NCBI GenBank assembly: GCA_036270655.1
Contig: DATBCD010000048.1
Span: forward strand, 22,290-86,289
Direction: 5' to 3'
Source: VBCK01 sp036270655
GTDB taxonomy: Bacteria; Pseudomonadota; Gammaproteobacteria; Burkholderiales; Burkholderiaceae_F
DNA: 64,000 nt
This document shows, one piece after another, positions 15,839 through 24,035 of the stretch (position 1 is the stretch's first letter; every line of letters begins with the position of its first letter). The position numbers and the translations under genes are program-made. The notes under the pieces are model-generated. The model was given only the letters and a program-made list of their open reading frames with translations, made no database searches and was not told where the DNA came from.

Positions 15839-18013
15839 TTGACGAGTTTCCCTAGGCTGGCGGCGTCGTGGTGTGCGCTGGTCGCAATTGCCGTGGGTCC
15901 CTCATTCGCCGCGTCAGCCGCGAAGGAGGGGCACGTTGCGGCCGAGCTGGTGTCCGAGTTCGATGCGCTGGCTCCGGGGCAGAGTACTCGCGTCGGTTTG
16001 CGCCTGGCGCACGAGGCGGACTGGCACACCTACTGGGTCGTGCCCGGCGACGCCGGGCTTCCGACCCGGCTGGCGTGGCAGTTGCCGCCGGGCTTCCAGG
16101 CCGGTCCTATTCAGTGGCCGGTGCCCGAGTTGCTGCGCGTCGGCCCGCTGGCCAACTATGGCTATGAAGGCACCGTTCTGTTGCCGGTGGACATCACGAC
16201 ACCAGCCAGCGCGGCGCCCGGGAGCAAAGTCAGGCTGGCGGCCCACGCAGACTGGTTGGTATGCAAGGACGTCTGCATACCTGAGAGTGCGGACCTGACG
16301 CTGGTTCTGCCGGTCGACGCGGCCGCACGCTCGGCGCCCAGCCGTTATCAAAGCGAGTTTGCCGCCGCGGCCGCGCGCATACCCCAACCGAGGGCGCTGG
16401 CGCGCGCCAGCGCGATCATCGACGGGGCCCGGATACGGCTGCAATTTGCGCCCCAGCGTCCTCCCGCCCGCCTCGAATTTTTCCCGCTGGAGCCTGAACG
16501 CATCCAGGCGGCCGCCCCGCAGCGATTGAACGCGTCGGCGGCCGAAGCCACGCTCGACCTGTCGGCCGCGCAACCGGTGGCAGCGGATTTCAAGACGCTG
16601 CGCGGAGTACTGGTCGCTGACGGCGGGCCCGGTCGAACCGACGGCTGGGCCGGCGTCGTGGAGCTGCCGCTGAAGGCCGGCGTCCTGCCCGCCTTCGCGC
16701 CTGACGGCGCTTCGGCGGGCGGGCCCTCCTCCGTAGCGGCTGGCAGCACTGTGTCGGGCTTGCCCTCCGAAGCGCCGTCAGGCGCGAAGGCGGGGTGGCT
16801 GCTGGCACTGGTGGGCGCATTTGCCGGCGGCCTGATCCTGAACCTGATGCCCTGCGTGTTCCCGGTGCTTTCCCTCAAATTGCTGGGGCTCGTGCAGCAT
16901 CGCCACCGGGGCGACCCGTCGCTTGCGACGCACGGACTGGCATTTACGGCCGGTGCGGTGACGAGCTTCGTGCTGCTGGCCGGCGTGCTGGTCGCGCTGC
17001 GTGCCGGCGGCTCCCAGCTCGGTTGGGGCTTTCAGTTGCAGTCGCCGCTGGTCATTGGCCTGCTGACGGCGCTGTTCTTCGGCATCGGACTGAATCTGCT
17101 GGGGGCCTTTGAAGTCTCGCTGGGGACCTCGTTGATCAACTCGCCGGCGGTGCAGCGATTCGATGGCCATCATCTGCGCGGCAGTTTCGCAACCGGCGTG
17201 CTGGCCGTGCTGATCGCTTCGCCGTGCACGGCGCCATTCATGGGAGCTGCCCTCGGCTACGCGATGGCGCAGCCCGTACCCGTTGCGTTGTCGGTGTTCG
17301 CGGTGCTGGGCGCCGGCATGGCGACCCCGTACCTGGTCCTGACGCTGTCGCCGTCGCTGTTGCAGCGCTTGCCGCGCCCGGGGTCCTGGATGCAACACCT
17401 GCGCCAGCTGATGGCGTTTCCGATGTTCGTCACGTGCGTCTGGCTGCTGTGGGTGCTGGCACAGCAGATCGACGTCGACGCCCTGGCGCTGGTGCTGGCG
17501 GCGCTGGTGACGCTCGGGCTGGCGGCCTGGTCGGCCGGCCAGGCCCAGCGGGGCGCCCGCGCGTTCGGCTGGGTCGGCGTGCTGGCGGCCGGGCTGTCGC
17601 TGGTGGTTCTGATCGCCGCCACGCAAGGCATTGCCGGATCGTCGGCCCGGGCCGGTATGTTGCGGCCGGATACTCCGGGCTGGGGCGAATGGTCTGCGCC
17701 CTCGCAGCGCCTGGCGCTGTCGCGCGGGCGCCCGGTGTTCGTCGACTTCACCGCGGCCTGGTGCGTCACGTGCCAGGCCAACAAGCGCCTTGTGCTGTAC
17801 AGCAGCCGGGTCGCCGCCGCCTTTGCGTCCAAGGGGGTGATTCTGCTGAGGGCGGACTGGACCAACCGCAACGACGCCATCGCGCACGAGCTCGGACGCT
17901 TCGGGCGCAGCGGCGTGCCGCTGTACGTTCTGTACGACGCGAGCGGCCGCCCGCGCGTGCTGCCGGAGATCCTGACCGAAGGCGTGGTGCTCGATGCGCT
18001 GTCCAAGCTCTAA
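15839..18013 (+). CDS. dsbD: DsbD/ScsB-family thiol-disulfide interchange protein
   Basis: A 724-residue membrane protein that passes reducing power from cytoplasmic thioredoxin to periplasmic thiols. After a signal sequence there is an N-terminal periplasmic domain (about residues 30-280) with a Cys pair in CKDVCIPE, as in ScsB/DsbD-like proteins. Eight membrane helices follow, with the redox cysteines in LMPCVFPVLSLK and ASPCTAPFMG. A C-terminal thioredoxin-like domain carries AAWCVTCQANK. All three redox pairs are present. I chose TTG 15839 because GGAGG lies five bases upstream; GTG 15836 or TTG 15827 are alternatives. Residues 284-319, between the first two domains, are encoded by an inserted palindromic element. 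Confidence 0.9.
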   Translation: MTSFPRLAASWCALVAIAVGPSFAASAAKEGHVAAELVSEFDALAPGQSTRVGLRLAHEADWHTYWVVPGDAGLPTRLAWQLPPGFQAGPIQWPVPELLRVGPLANYGYEGTVLLPVDITTPASAAPGSKVRLAAHADWLVCKDVCIPESADLTLVLPVDAAARSAPSRYQSEFAAAAARIPQPRALARASAIIDGARIRLQFAPQRPPARLEFFPLEPERIQAAAPQRLNASAAEATLDLSAAQPVAADFKTLRGVLVADGGPGRTDGWAGVVELPLKAGVLPAFAPDGASAGGPSSVAAGSTVSGLPSEAPSGAKAGWLLALVGAFAGGLILNLMPCVFPVLSLKLLGLVQHRHRGDPSLATHGLAFTAGAVTSFVLLAGVLVALRAGGSQLGWGFQLQSPLVIGLLTALFFGIGLNLLGAFEVSLGTSLINSPAVQRFDGHHLRGSFATGVLAVLIASPCTAPFMGAALGYAMAQPVPVALSVFAVLGAGMATPYLVLTLSPSLLQRLPRPGSWMQHLRQLMAFPMFVTCVWLLWVLAQQIDVDALALVLAALVTLGLAAWSAGQAQRGARAFGWVGVLAAGLSLVVLIAATQGIAGSSARAGMLRPDTPGWGEWSAPSQRLALSRGRPVFVDFTAAWCVTCQANKRLVLYSSRVAAAFASKGVILLRADWTNRNDAIAHELGRFGRSGVPLYVLYDASGRPRVLPEILTEGVVLDALSKL
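16688..16794. repeat. Long inverted repeat inside the dsbD coding sequence
   Basis: Two perfect 28-bp arms (16688-16715 and 16767-16794) flank a 51-bp loop. The left arm begins CCCGCCTTCGCGCCTGACGG. The symmetry continues imperfectly into the loop (GGGCGGGCCC against GGGCTTGCCC). It is in frame and encodes an Ala/Gly/Ser/Pro-rich linker. Close relatives of the arm lie in the spermidine synthase-like gene and upstream of kdsD. Confidence 0.92.
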
Positions 18014-18103
18014 CAGGCCGTAGCGAGCTATAGCCGTCCAGCGTCAAATGCGATACAAGCCGGTGGGTCAGCAAATGCGACGCTTGTGAAGGCCGCGGGG
18101 CTG

Positions 18104-18134
18104 CTCGAGGGGGGGTCGCAGACCCCCCCTCGAG
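18104..18134. terminator. Strong perfect hairpin downstream of dsbD
   Basis: A perfect 14-bp inverted repeat, CTCGAGGGGGGGTC (18104-18117) and GACCCCCCCTCGAG (18121-18134), with a three-base loop. It lies 90 bp after the dsbD stop and 86 bp before the next gene. No T-run follows on the plus strand, so it may act as an RNA-stabilising or factor-assisted terminator rather than a textbook intrinsic one. Confidence 0.55.
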
Positions 18135-18219
18135 GCTTATCCTCCCGCTTTTCCGTTCCCGAAGCCGACAACGGCGGCAGGGATACCGCTGTTCGAAGCT
18201 GAGGTTTTGGCAGGCAGGC

Positions 18220-19191
18220 ATGCAGTACCGACGACTGGGTCAGAGCGGGTTGAAGCTGAGCGAGCTGTCGCTGGGCTCGTGGGTCACCTTCGGCAACCAG
18301 GTTGACGTGCGTGGTGCCGTGCAGTGCATGTCGGCGGCGCGCGACGCGGGCGTGAATTTTTTCGACAACGCCGAGGTCTACGCAGGCGGGCAGGCCGAGC
18401 GCATCATGGGCGCCGCGCTGCGCGAGCTGGGCTGGCCGCGAGCCAGCTACGTGGTCTCGACCAAGTTCTTCTGGGGACTGAGCGGCGGGCCCAACGAGCG
18501 CAATACGCTGAACCGCAAGTACCTGCTCGGCGCGATCGACGGGTCGCTGGAACGGCTCGGGTTGAGTTTCGTCGACCTGGTCTTCTGCCACCGGGCCGAC
18601 CCGGATACTCCGCTGGAGGAAACGGTCTGGGCCATGCACGACATCATCGAGCGCGGCAAAGCGCTTTACTGGGGCACTTCGGAATGGACCGCCGATGAGA
18701 TCAGCGCGGCGTGGGAAATCGCCGACCGGCATCATCTGCACAAGCCGGTCACCGAGCAGCCGCAATACAACCTGTTCTGCCGGCGCCGCGTCGAGGAGGA
18801 GTACCTGCGTCTTTACCGGCAGATCGGGCTCGGACTGGCCACCTGGAGCCCGCTCGCCTCGGGTCTGCTCACCGGCAAGTACCGCGACGGCGTCGCACCC
18901 GGCACGCGCGGCGCCCTGGAGGGATACGCGTTCCTGAAGGAGCGCCTGGTCGACCCGCAACGCAACGCCAAGGTGACGGAACTTGCGGAGGTGGCGTTTG
19001 CTCTGGGTTGCACGGTGGGACAACTGGCGATCGCCTGGTGCCTGAAGAATCCGAACGTCAGTACCGTGATCACCGGGGCGCGCACGCCCGCCCAGGTGCG
19101 GGAGAACATGCTGGCGGCCGAGGTGGCGCCCAGGATCGATGCGGCGACCATGAGCCGCATTGCTTCGATCATCGGGGACGTTCATGAATAA
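18220..19191 (+). CDS. Aldo-keto reductase, voltage-gated K+ channel beta-subunit-like
   Basis: A cytosolic NADPH-dependent reductase of 323 residues forming a TIM barrel. The catalytic tetrad is intact: D49 and Y54 (FFDNAEVYAGG), K82 (VSTKFFWG) and H124 (VFCHRADPDTP). The sequence FWGLSGGPNERNTLNRKYL and the WSPLASGLLTGKY loop are those of the AKR subgroup that includes Kv-beta subunits and YghZ-like enzymes. The substrate cannot be named; these enzymes reduce small aldehydes and ketones. The gene follows the dsbD hairpin and probably has its own promoter. It is followed after 47 bp by a DUF3014 gene in the same direction. Confidence 0.93.
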   Translation: MQYRRLGQSGLKLSELSLGSWVTFGNQVDVRGAVQCMSAARDAGVNFFDNAEVYAGGQAERIMGAALRELGWPRASYVVSTKFFWGLSGGPNERNTLNRKYLLGAIDGSLERLGLSFVDLVFCHRADPDTPLEETVWAMHDIIERGKALYWGTSEWTADEISAAWEIADRHHLHKPVTEQPQYNLFCRRRVEEEYLRLYRQIGLGLATWSPLASGLLTGKYRDGVAPGTRGALEGYAFLKERLVDPQRNAKVTELAEVAFALGCTVGQLAIAWCLKNPNVSTVITGARTPAQVRENMLAAEVAPRIDAATMSRIASIIGDVHE

Positions 19192-19206
19192 TCGGGAGGA
19201 AGACTG

Positions 19207-19242
19207 ATGATGCTTTCGATCGGGAAGGATGCCTGTTCATGA
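19207..19242 (+). CDS. Candidate 11-codon leader peptide before the DUF3014 gene
   Basis: The tiny frame reads MMLSIGKDACS and stops in a TGA that overlaps the ATG of the next gene (ATGA at 19239-19242). GGAGG at 19195-19199, the best ribosome binding site in this stretch, sits at the right distance for this frame. It may serve for translational coupling rather than encode a functional peptide. There is no homology evidence. Confidence 0.3.
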   Translation: MMLSIGKDACS

Positions 19243-20006
19243 GCGCGGGGCTCCGGGGTTTCCTGGTCTTCGCCCTGCTGTGCGTTGCCGCAGGCGCGTT
19301 CTACTGGTTCGTGTTGCGGGAGACGCCCGCGCCGGCTCCGGCTCCGGTGGCCGCGCCCCCGGCACCGGCGGTCGCTCCGCCGCCGCCTCGCGCCGAGCCG
19401 AGCGGCCCGCCGCTTCCTGCGCTGGCCGACAGTGACCCGGAACTGCTGCAGGCGCTGGGCCGGGTTCTGGGGTCCGGCGCCGAGGCGCTGTTGCTGCGGC
19501 CGGGGATCGTGCATCGAATCGTGGCAACGGTCGACAACCTGCCCGGCAAAAAGGTGCCACAGCAGGTGATGCCGGTGCGGCCGCCCGGTGGCACCTTTGC
19601 CACCTCCGACCAGGGCGGCAAGCTCACGATCAGCCCCGCCAACGCGGCGCGCTACGCCCGCTACATCGATCTGGTTTCCCGAGTGGACACCGCCGAGCTG
19701 GTGGCGCTGTACCGGCGCTACTACCCGCTGTTTCAGCAGGCGTACCGCGAGCTGGGCTATCCGAAGGGAGAGTTCAACGACCGGCTGGTGGAGGCGATCG
19801 ACGACATGCTGGAGGCGCCGCAGCCGGAGCCGCCGGTGCCGCTGGTTGCGCCGCGCGCGATGTTCGACTATGCGGACCCCGATCTGCAGGACGCCTCGGC
19901 CGGTCAGAAGATCCTGATCCGGATCGGCCCGGAGAACGAGACGCGCGTCAAGGCCAAGCTGCGCCAGATCAGACGTGCGCTCGACAGCGTGGATCTGCCG
20001 CGCTAG
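19239..20006 (+). CDS. DUF3014 membrane-anchored protein
   Basis: A 255-residue protein with one N-terminal membrane helix (about residues 6-26), a Pro/Ala-rich linker (about 30-60) and a DUF3014 domain. The domain shows the family landmarks: RIVATVDNLPGKKVPQQ, GGTF, NAARYARYIDLV, YRRYYPLFQQAYRELGYPKGEFNDRL and GQKILIRIGPENETRVKAKL. The soluble domain is predicted to face the periplasm. The function of the family is unknown. The ATG has AAGGATG about eight bases upstream and overlaps a short upstream frame. It lies in the same direction as the aldo-keto reductase gene. Confidence 0.88.
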   Translation: MSAGLRGFLVFALLCVAAGAFYWFVLRETPAPAPAPVAAPPAPAVAPPPPRAEPSGPPLPALADSDPELLQALGRVLGSGAEALLLRPGIVHRIVATVDNLPGKKVPQQVMPVRPPGGTFATSDQGGKLTISPANAARYARYIDLVSRVDTAELVALYRRYYPLFQQAYRELGYPKGEFNDRLVEAIDDMLEAPQPEPPVPLVAPRAMFDYADPDLQDASAGQKILIRIGPENETRVKAKLRQIRRALDSVDLPR

Positions 20007-20084
20007 CTTCCGTCGATACAGCAGGCTCTCAAGTTTCTTCCCGCTCTGCCGATTCCGCAGTAGGCAAGCACTCTCGTCCTGCCC

Positions 20085-20133
20085 GTCTCCCCTCGCCCGC
20101 GCCAGCGGGACAGGGGCCGGGGGAGAGGGTCTC
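20085..20133. repeat. Palindromic element, G-rich-tail type
   Basis: A copy of the window's short palindrome family: CCCCTCGCCCGC and GCGGGACAGGGG around GCCA, followed by the G-rich tail GCCGGGGGAGAGGG. It lies 80 bp downstream of the DUF3014 gene and could end its transcript. Confidence 0.75.
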
Positions 20134-20158
20134 TTGAAGCTCAAGGATCGGAAACGAG

Positions 20159-20383
20159 ATGCTCAAGTTCGGAATCTGCGCCGGAATCTGCTTCGAATGG
20201 GTGTACGGGCCACCGGCCAACTCGCTGCACTCGCTGGGCTCGGCCTCGATTCGTGCCCTGATGGCCGGTCTGCTGGCCTGGGTCGCGCTGGAGGCCCTGC
20301 AGGCGATCTGGCGCTCGGTGATGTTGCTCGATGACCGGCCCTCGCGCCGGATCGACCCGCGCCCGACCGTTATCGGCAAGTAA
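20159..20383 (+). CDS. Small hypothetical membrane protein
   Basis: A 74-residue frame opening MLKFGICAGICFEWVYG, with one likely membrane helix (about residues 30-52, RALMAGLLAWVALEALQAIW) and a short polar tail. A GGATCGG stretch lies upstream of the ATG, but its spacing is long. I recognise no family. It sits between a repeat element and the glycosyltransferase gene, in the same direction. The hydrophobic pattern makes it a better candidate than a random frame, but coding status is uncertain. Confidence 0.42.
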   Translation: MLKFGICAGICFEWVYGPPANSLHSLGSASIRALMAGLLAWVALEALQAIWRSVMLLDDRPSRRIDPRPTVIGK

Positions 20384-20433
20384 GCGCCGGCTGTCGTCAA
20401 GTCGTCATCGAGCGGCCGCACAATCGGGCCGCG

Positions 20434-21507
20434 ATGCCTCTGTCCCGCGAACCTGACCCGGTCACCGCGCACCGCCCGATCGTCCTCGTCACCGACGCCT
20501 GGCACCCGCAGGTCAACGGCGTCGTCCACACCTGGAGCTATGTCCAGCGGGAACTGGGTCAGCTGGGTCATCGGCTGCAGGTGATCCACCCGGGCGGATC
20601 GCGCGGCGTGCGTGTCCCGGGCGAGCCGGACCTGCTTCTGTCGACCGAGCCAGCCCGCCACGTCGAGCGCGGGCTCCAATCGCGCATCCCCGCGGCTCTG
20701 CACATCGCGACCGAAGGCCCGCTCGGGTGGGCCGCCCGTGCGTTGGCCAGGGCGGCCGGCTGGCCGTTCACCACGTCCTACCACACGCGCTTTCCGGAAT
20801 ACCTCAAGACACGCTTCGGGATGCCGGCGGCGTGGACCTATTCGATCCTGCGGCGCTTTCACCGACTGTCGCACGCGATCCTGGTGCCGACCGAGGCGAT
20901 GCGCGGCGAGCTGGAGCGTGCCGGATTCGACCGGACCCGGGTCTGGGGCCGCGGCGTCGACTCGAGCCGGTTCGCGCCGGGTTCGCGCGACGCGCTCGAT
21001 CTGCCGCGTCCGATTCTGCTGTACGCGGGGCGCGTTGCCCCGGAGAAAAACCTGGAGGCATTCGCCCGGCTGAATCTGCCCGGATCGCGGGTCGTGATCG
21101 GCGACGGTCCCGAGCTCGCCCGGCTGCGGGGCCGCTACCCCCAGGTGCACTGGCTGGGCGGCCAGCCGCACGACTCGCTGGCCCGCTATTACAGCGCCGC
21201 GGACGTCTTCGTCTTTCCAAGCCGCACCGACACGTTCGGCCTGGTGATGCTGGAGGCGATGGCCTGCGGCTGCCCGGTGGCCGCGTACCCGGTGACCGGG
21301 CCGGTCGACGTGGTCACCCCAGGGGTCAGCGGCATCCTGGACGAGGATCTTCAGCGCGCCTGCCAGCAGGCGTTGCAGCTTTCGCGCGCCCAGGTGCGGG
21401 CGACGGCGGTCAGCCGCTCGTGGACTGCGATTGCGCGCGATCTGTTGTCGGTTCTGGTGCCGATCGAGACCGCGGCAGCTCGATCCACTGAAGCTGCCCG
21501 CGCGTAG
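20434..21507 (+). CDS. Glycosyltransferase family 4 (mannosyltransferase-like)
   Basis: A cytosolic or membrane-associated GT-B glycosyltransferase of 357 residues. The N-terminal half has VTDAWHPQVNGVVHTWSYVQREL and ATEGPLGWAARALA, which are typical of GT4 enzymes that move mannose or related sugars onto lipids. The C-terminal half has the nucleotide-sugar site: LYAGRVAPEKNLEAF, VVIGDGPELARL, and the EX7E-like stretch PSRTDTFGLVMLEAMACGCPVAAYPV. A transfer to a membrane lipid or envelope glycan is likely, but donor and acceptor are unknown. Its last 98 bases overlap the 3' end of the opposing exonuclease gene. Confidence 0.9.
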   Translation: MPLSREPDPVTAHRPIVLVTDAWHPQVNGVVHTWSYVQRELGQLGHRLQVIHPGGSRGVRVPGEPDLLLSTEPARHVERGLQSRIPAALHIATEGPLGWAARALARAAGWPFTTSYHTRFPEYLKTRFGMPAAWTYSILRRFHRLSHAILVPTEAMRGELERAGFDRTRVWGRGVDSSRFAPGSRDALDLPRPILLYAGRVAPEKNLEAFARLNLPGSRVVIGDGPELARLRGRYPQVHWLGGQPHDSLARYYSAADVFVFPSRTDTFGLVMLEAMACGCPVAAYPVTGPVDVVTPGVSGILDEDLQRACQQALQLSRAQVRATAVSRSWTAIARDLLSVLVPIETAAARSTEAARA

Positions 21508-22882
21508 CCCTCTGGAGCGCGTCGCGCACGATGCGATACTGGTCCGCGTCGAACGCCGGCAGATGCGCGTTGCTTGCCAGCGCGAATGCCTGCGACCGGT
21601 CGCGTGCGGTTCCGAGCCAGCGCCAGCGATCGACCACGTGCCAGTCGCATGCTTCGCCGATGCCCGGGTCCTCGATCAGCGCCAGTGCGCCCTCGCAGGG
21701 CCAGGGGGGCATCCGCCAGGGCTCCAGTGCCTCGCGCAGCCGCAGCGCGTGGGCCTCGAGCGATTCGGCACCGACGCAGGCGCCATGGCATCGGTGCAAC
21801 TGGTAGTTGAAGCAGGGCGACGGTCCGCCACGCGCCTGGCGGCCTTCCATTCCCATGGTCTTCAGGCACAGCGCCTCCTCGGCGGCCAGGCGGATCACCG
21901 ATGCGCGCGCGGCCGCGCGCGAGGCGAACGGTCCGTAGTACGGTTCGTGCGCGGGCTCCGGCAGATCGGCCGCGCGCAGCCAGCGCGGCCTGCCGTCCTG
22001 CAGCCTGAGCACGCCCTGACCCAGCGCACGGCGCAGCTTGACGTTGTGCGCGGGCAGCCGCTGCTTGATCAGCTGCGATTCGCGCAGCAGTGCGCCGATT
22101 TCGCCGGCGGTGCGCTCCCAATCGATCCGCTCGACTTCGCGCACAAGGCGCAGGCTGCGCTCATCGCCCGCGTCGCCGCTGAAGTGAGCGGCGACGCGGC
22201 TTCTCAGGTCGACGCTTTTTCCGATGTACAGCGTATGCTCCGCCGCTCCGACCATCACGTACACGCCGGGCGCTGAGGGAATACGGTCCAGCGCGTCCGG
22301 GGCGAGCGCGGGCGGCAGCCCGGGGCGCACCAGCAGCGAACGGACCGCGTCTTCGATCTGCCCGCGCGGCACGCGGTCATACAGACGCTGCGCGAAGTGC
22401 CACAGAAGCCGGGCATCGCCCAGCGCGCGGTGGCGCTGCGAGTCGTCCAGTCCGAAACGCGCCGCGATCGCGTCCAGCGAGTGGCTGCCGCGGTCCGGGA
22501 AAAGGCGCCGGCTCAGCCGCACCGTGCACAGCATCCTGGCGGTCCACTCGATGCCGGCCCGGGCGAACTCGGATTTCAGGAAGCCGAAATCGAAGCGCGC
22601 GTTGTGCGCGACGAACACCGCGTCCTCGAGCGTGTCGTACAGCCGTTCCGCCACCTCGAAAAACGGCGGCGCCGAGCGCACCATCGGATCGCTGATGCCC
22701 GTGAGCCACGAGATCCCGGGAGGAATCGGCGTGCCCGGGTTCACCAGCGAGGACCATTCGGTCACGCGCATCGCCGGCCCATCGCAGTCGACCGCCACCA
22801 CCGCGACCTCGGTGATCCGATCGCGCGCCGGATTGGTGCCGGTGGTCTCGACGTCGACGAAGCAGGTGCGGGGCGCGAACAT
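21410..22882 (-). CDS. DnaQ-like exonuclease fused to GIY-YIG (UvrC/Cho-like) domain
   Basis: A 490-residue two-domain nuclease. Residues 1-170 are a DEDDh 3'-5' exonuclease like the polymerase III epsilon subunit: FVDVETTGTNPARDRITEV, VAHNARFDFGFL and the HRALGDARL block. Residues about 205-290 are a GIY-YIG endonuclease domain (GVYVMVGAAEHTLYIGKSVDLRSRVAAHF) like the N-terminal half of UvrC and Cho. A Cys-containing region (PSPCFNYQLHRCHGACVG) follows and resembles UvrC. The helix-hairpin-helix part of UvrC is missing. A role in DNA repair is likely. The start MFAPRTCFVDVETTG gives a normal exonuclease N terminus. Confidence 0.92.
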   Translation of the reverse strand: MFAPRTCFVDVETTGTNPARDRITEVAVVAVDCDGPAMRVTEWSSLVNPGTPIPPGISWLTGISDPMVRSAPPFFEVAERLYDTLEDAVFVAHNARFDFGFLKSEFARAGIEWTARMLCTVRLSRRLFPDRGSHSLDAIAARFGLDDSQRHRALGDARLLWHFAQRLYDRVPRGQIEDAVRSLLVRPGLPPALAPDALDRIPSAPGVYVMVGAAEHTLYIGKSVDLRSRVAAHFSGDAGDERSLRLVREVERIDWERTAGEIGALLRESQLIKQRLPAHNVKLRRALGQGVLRLQDGRPRWLRAADLPEPAHEPYYGPFASRAAARASVIRLAAEEALCLKTMGMEGRQARGGPSPCFNYQLHRCHGACVGAESLEAHALRLREALEPWRMPPWPCEGALALIEDPGIGEACDWHVVDRWRWLGTARDRSQAFALASNAHLPAFDADQYRIVRDALQRATRGQLQWIELPRSRSAPEPTTDRAQSQSTSG

Positions 22883-22932
22883 GCGCGATCAGCCGCCCGT
22901 CGGGGGACAGGGCGACTCGCATTGCGGGAATG

Positions 22933-23439
22933 TCAGCTCCGACCCAGGAAATCGTCCTTGCTGATCGGCACGCCGTTATGGCGCAGGATCGCGTAGGCGA
23001 TCGTCACATGGAAGAAGAAATTCGGGAGCACGAAATTCGCGAGAAATTCGTATCCCGTGAAGTGCAATGTCCGGGTCGGGCCTTTCAGCTCGATGGCGCG
23101 GTCTTCCGATCCGTCGATTTTCTCCGCGCGGGTGGCGTCCAGCAGCGCGATGGTCCGCGCGATGCGGCCTTTGAGCTCCTCGAAACCGACCTCGACATCG
23201 TCGAACTTGGGCGGGGCCTCGCCAGCCAGCCGGGTAGCTGCGCTCTTGGCGAAATCGCTCGCCAGCTGGATCTGCCGCGTGAACGTCAGCATATCCGGAT
23301 ACAGGCGCGCGTCGAGCAGCGCCGAGGGCTCGATCTTGCGCTCCTGGGCGTATGCGGCCGCCTTGTCGAGGATCGCCGACAGGCTGGTCAGGGTCTTTCG
23401 GAATATCGGAATCGACAGCGAATACATGGACGCGCGCAT
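22933..23439 (-). CDS. DUF1993 family protein
   Basis: A 168-residue, mostly helical protein matching DUF1993: MYSLSIPIFRKTLTSLSAILDKAAAYA, ALLDARLYPDMLTFTRQIQLASDFAK, FDDVEVGFEELKGRIARTIALLD and FTGYEFLANFVLPNFFFHVTIAYAILRHNGV. The fold is related to DinB-like four-helix bundles, and the conserved histidines HV and RH near the C terminus are present. The biochemical function is unknown. The ATG at 23439 shares one base with the stop of the upstream SET gene (TGATG), so the two are translationally coupled. GGGGTGAG precedes the start. Confidence 0.9.
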   Translation of the reverse strand: MRASMYSLSIPIFRKTLTSLSAILDKAAAYAQERKIEPSALLDARLYPDMLTFTRQIQLASDFAKSAATRLAGEAPPKFDDVEVGFEELKGRIARTIALLDATRAEKIDGSEDRAIELKGPTRTLHFTGYEFLANFVLPNFFFHVTIAYAILRHNGVPISKDDFLGRS

Positions 23440-23942
23440 CAGCTCACCCCGTTGCGTTTTTTTAGAGCGAGCATGGTACCGCGACATTGCGCGCTGCCGC
23501 AGCAGCACCGGTACTGGCGCTTCAGCGTCGGGGTCAGCCGCTCATCGACGACCAGGCAATAGTCGTACAGCAGCTCCTCGCCCCGACGGATGTCGCGGAG
23601 CGCCTGGATATAGACGCGGCCATCGTCGGTTTCCTCGGTCTCGCAGTTCGGTTCGCACGAGTGGTTGATCCAGCGCGCGGCGTTGCCGCCGACATTGGCG
23701 TCGATCACATGGCGGCCGTCATCGAGCGAAAAGAAGAACGTGTGGTGCGGGTCGTCCGGGTCCGACGGCGGCCGGCGGTCGGCTTGTCGCCAGGTGATGC
23801 GCTCGCCCCGGTATTCGATGATGCGCTCGCCCTCCCGGATCCGGCGTGCGGCGTAAACCCCGCGGCCGTGTATCCGCGAATCGCGAACGATGATTTTCTT
23901 GCGACCAGACTTCGTGCTGGCAGTCTTGCTGTCGGCTGGCAT
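23439..23942 (-). CDS. SET-domain protein-lysine methyltransferase
   Basis: A 167-residue protein consisting of a SET domain: IHGRGVYAARRIREGERIIEYRGERI, the catalytic NHSCEPNCETEE motif that forms the S-adenosylmethionine pocket, and GEELLYDYCL. It ends in a post-SET cysteine motif (YRCCCGSAQCRGTML) that would bind zinc with the Cys of the SET core. Such proteins methylate lysines, in eukaryotes on histones; bacterial targets are mostly unknown. The basic N-terminal 20 residues are short. I chose ATG 23942; no clear ribosome binding site is visible. It is coupled to the DUF1993 gene. Confidence 0.9.
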   Translation of the reverse strand: MPADSKTASTKSGRKKIIVRDSRIHGRGVYAARRIREGERIIEYRGERITWRQADRRPPSDPDDPHHTFFFSLDDGRHVIDANVGGNAARWINHSCEPNCETEETDDGRVYIQALRDIRRGEELLYDYCLVVDERLTPTLKRQYRCCCGSAQCRGTMLALKKRNGVS

Positions 23943-24035
23943 TTGTATTGAAATGAATTGGCGGATCGAAAGGAAAGCGGAAGGCGGCGAGCGCCGGCAA
24001 GTATCGCAAAAGTTCCATCGCAAAGAACTCCCGCA

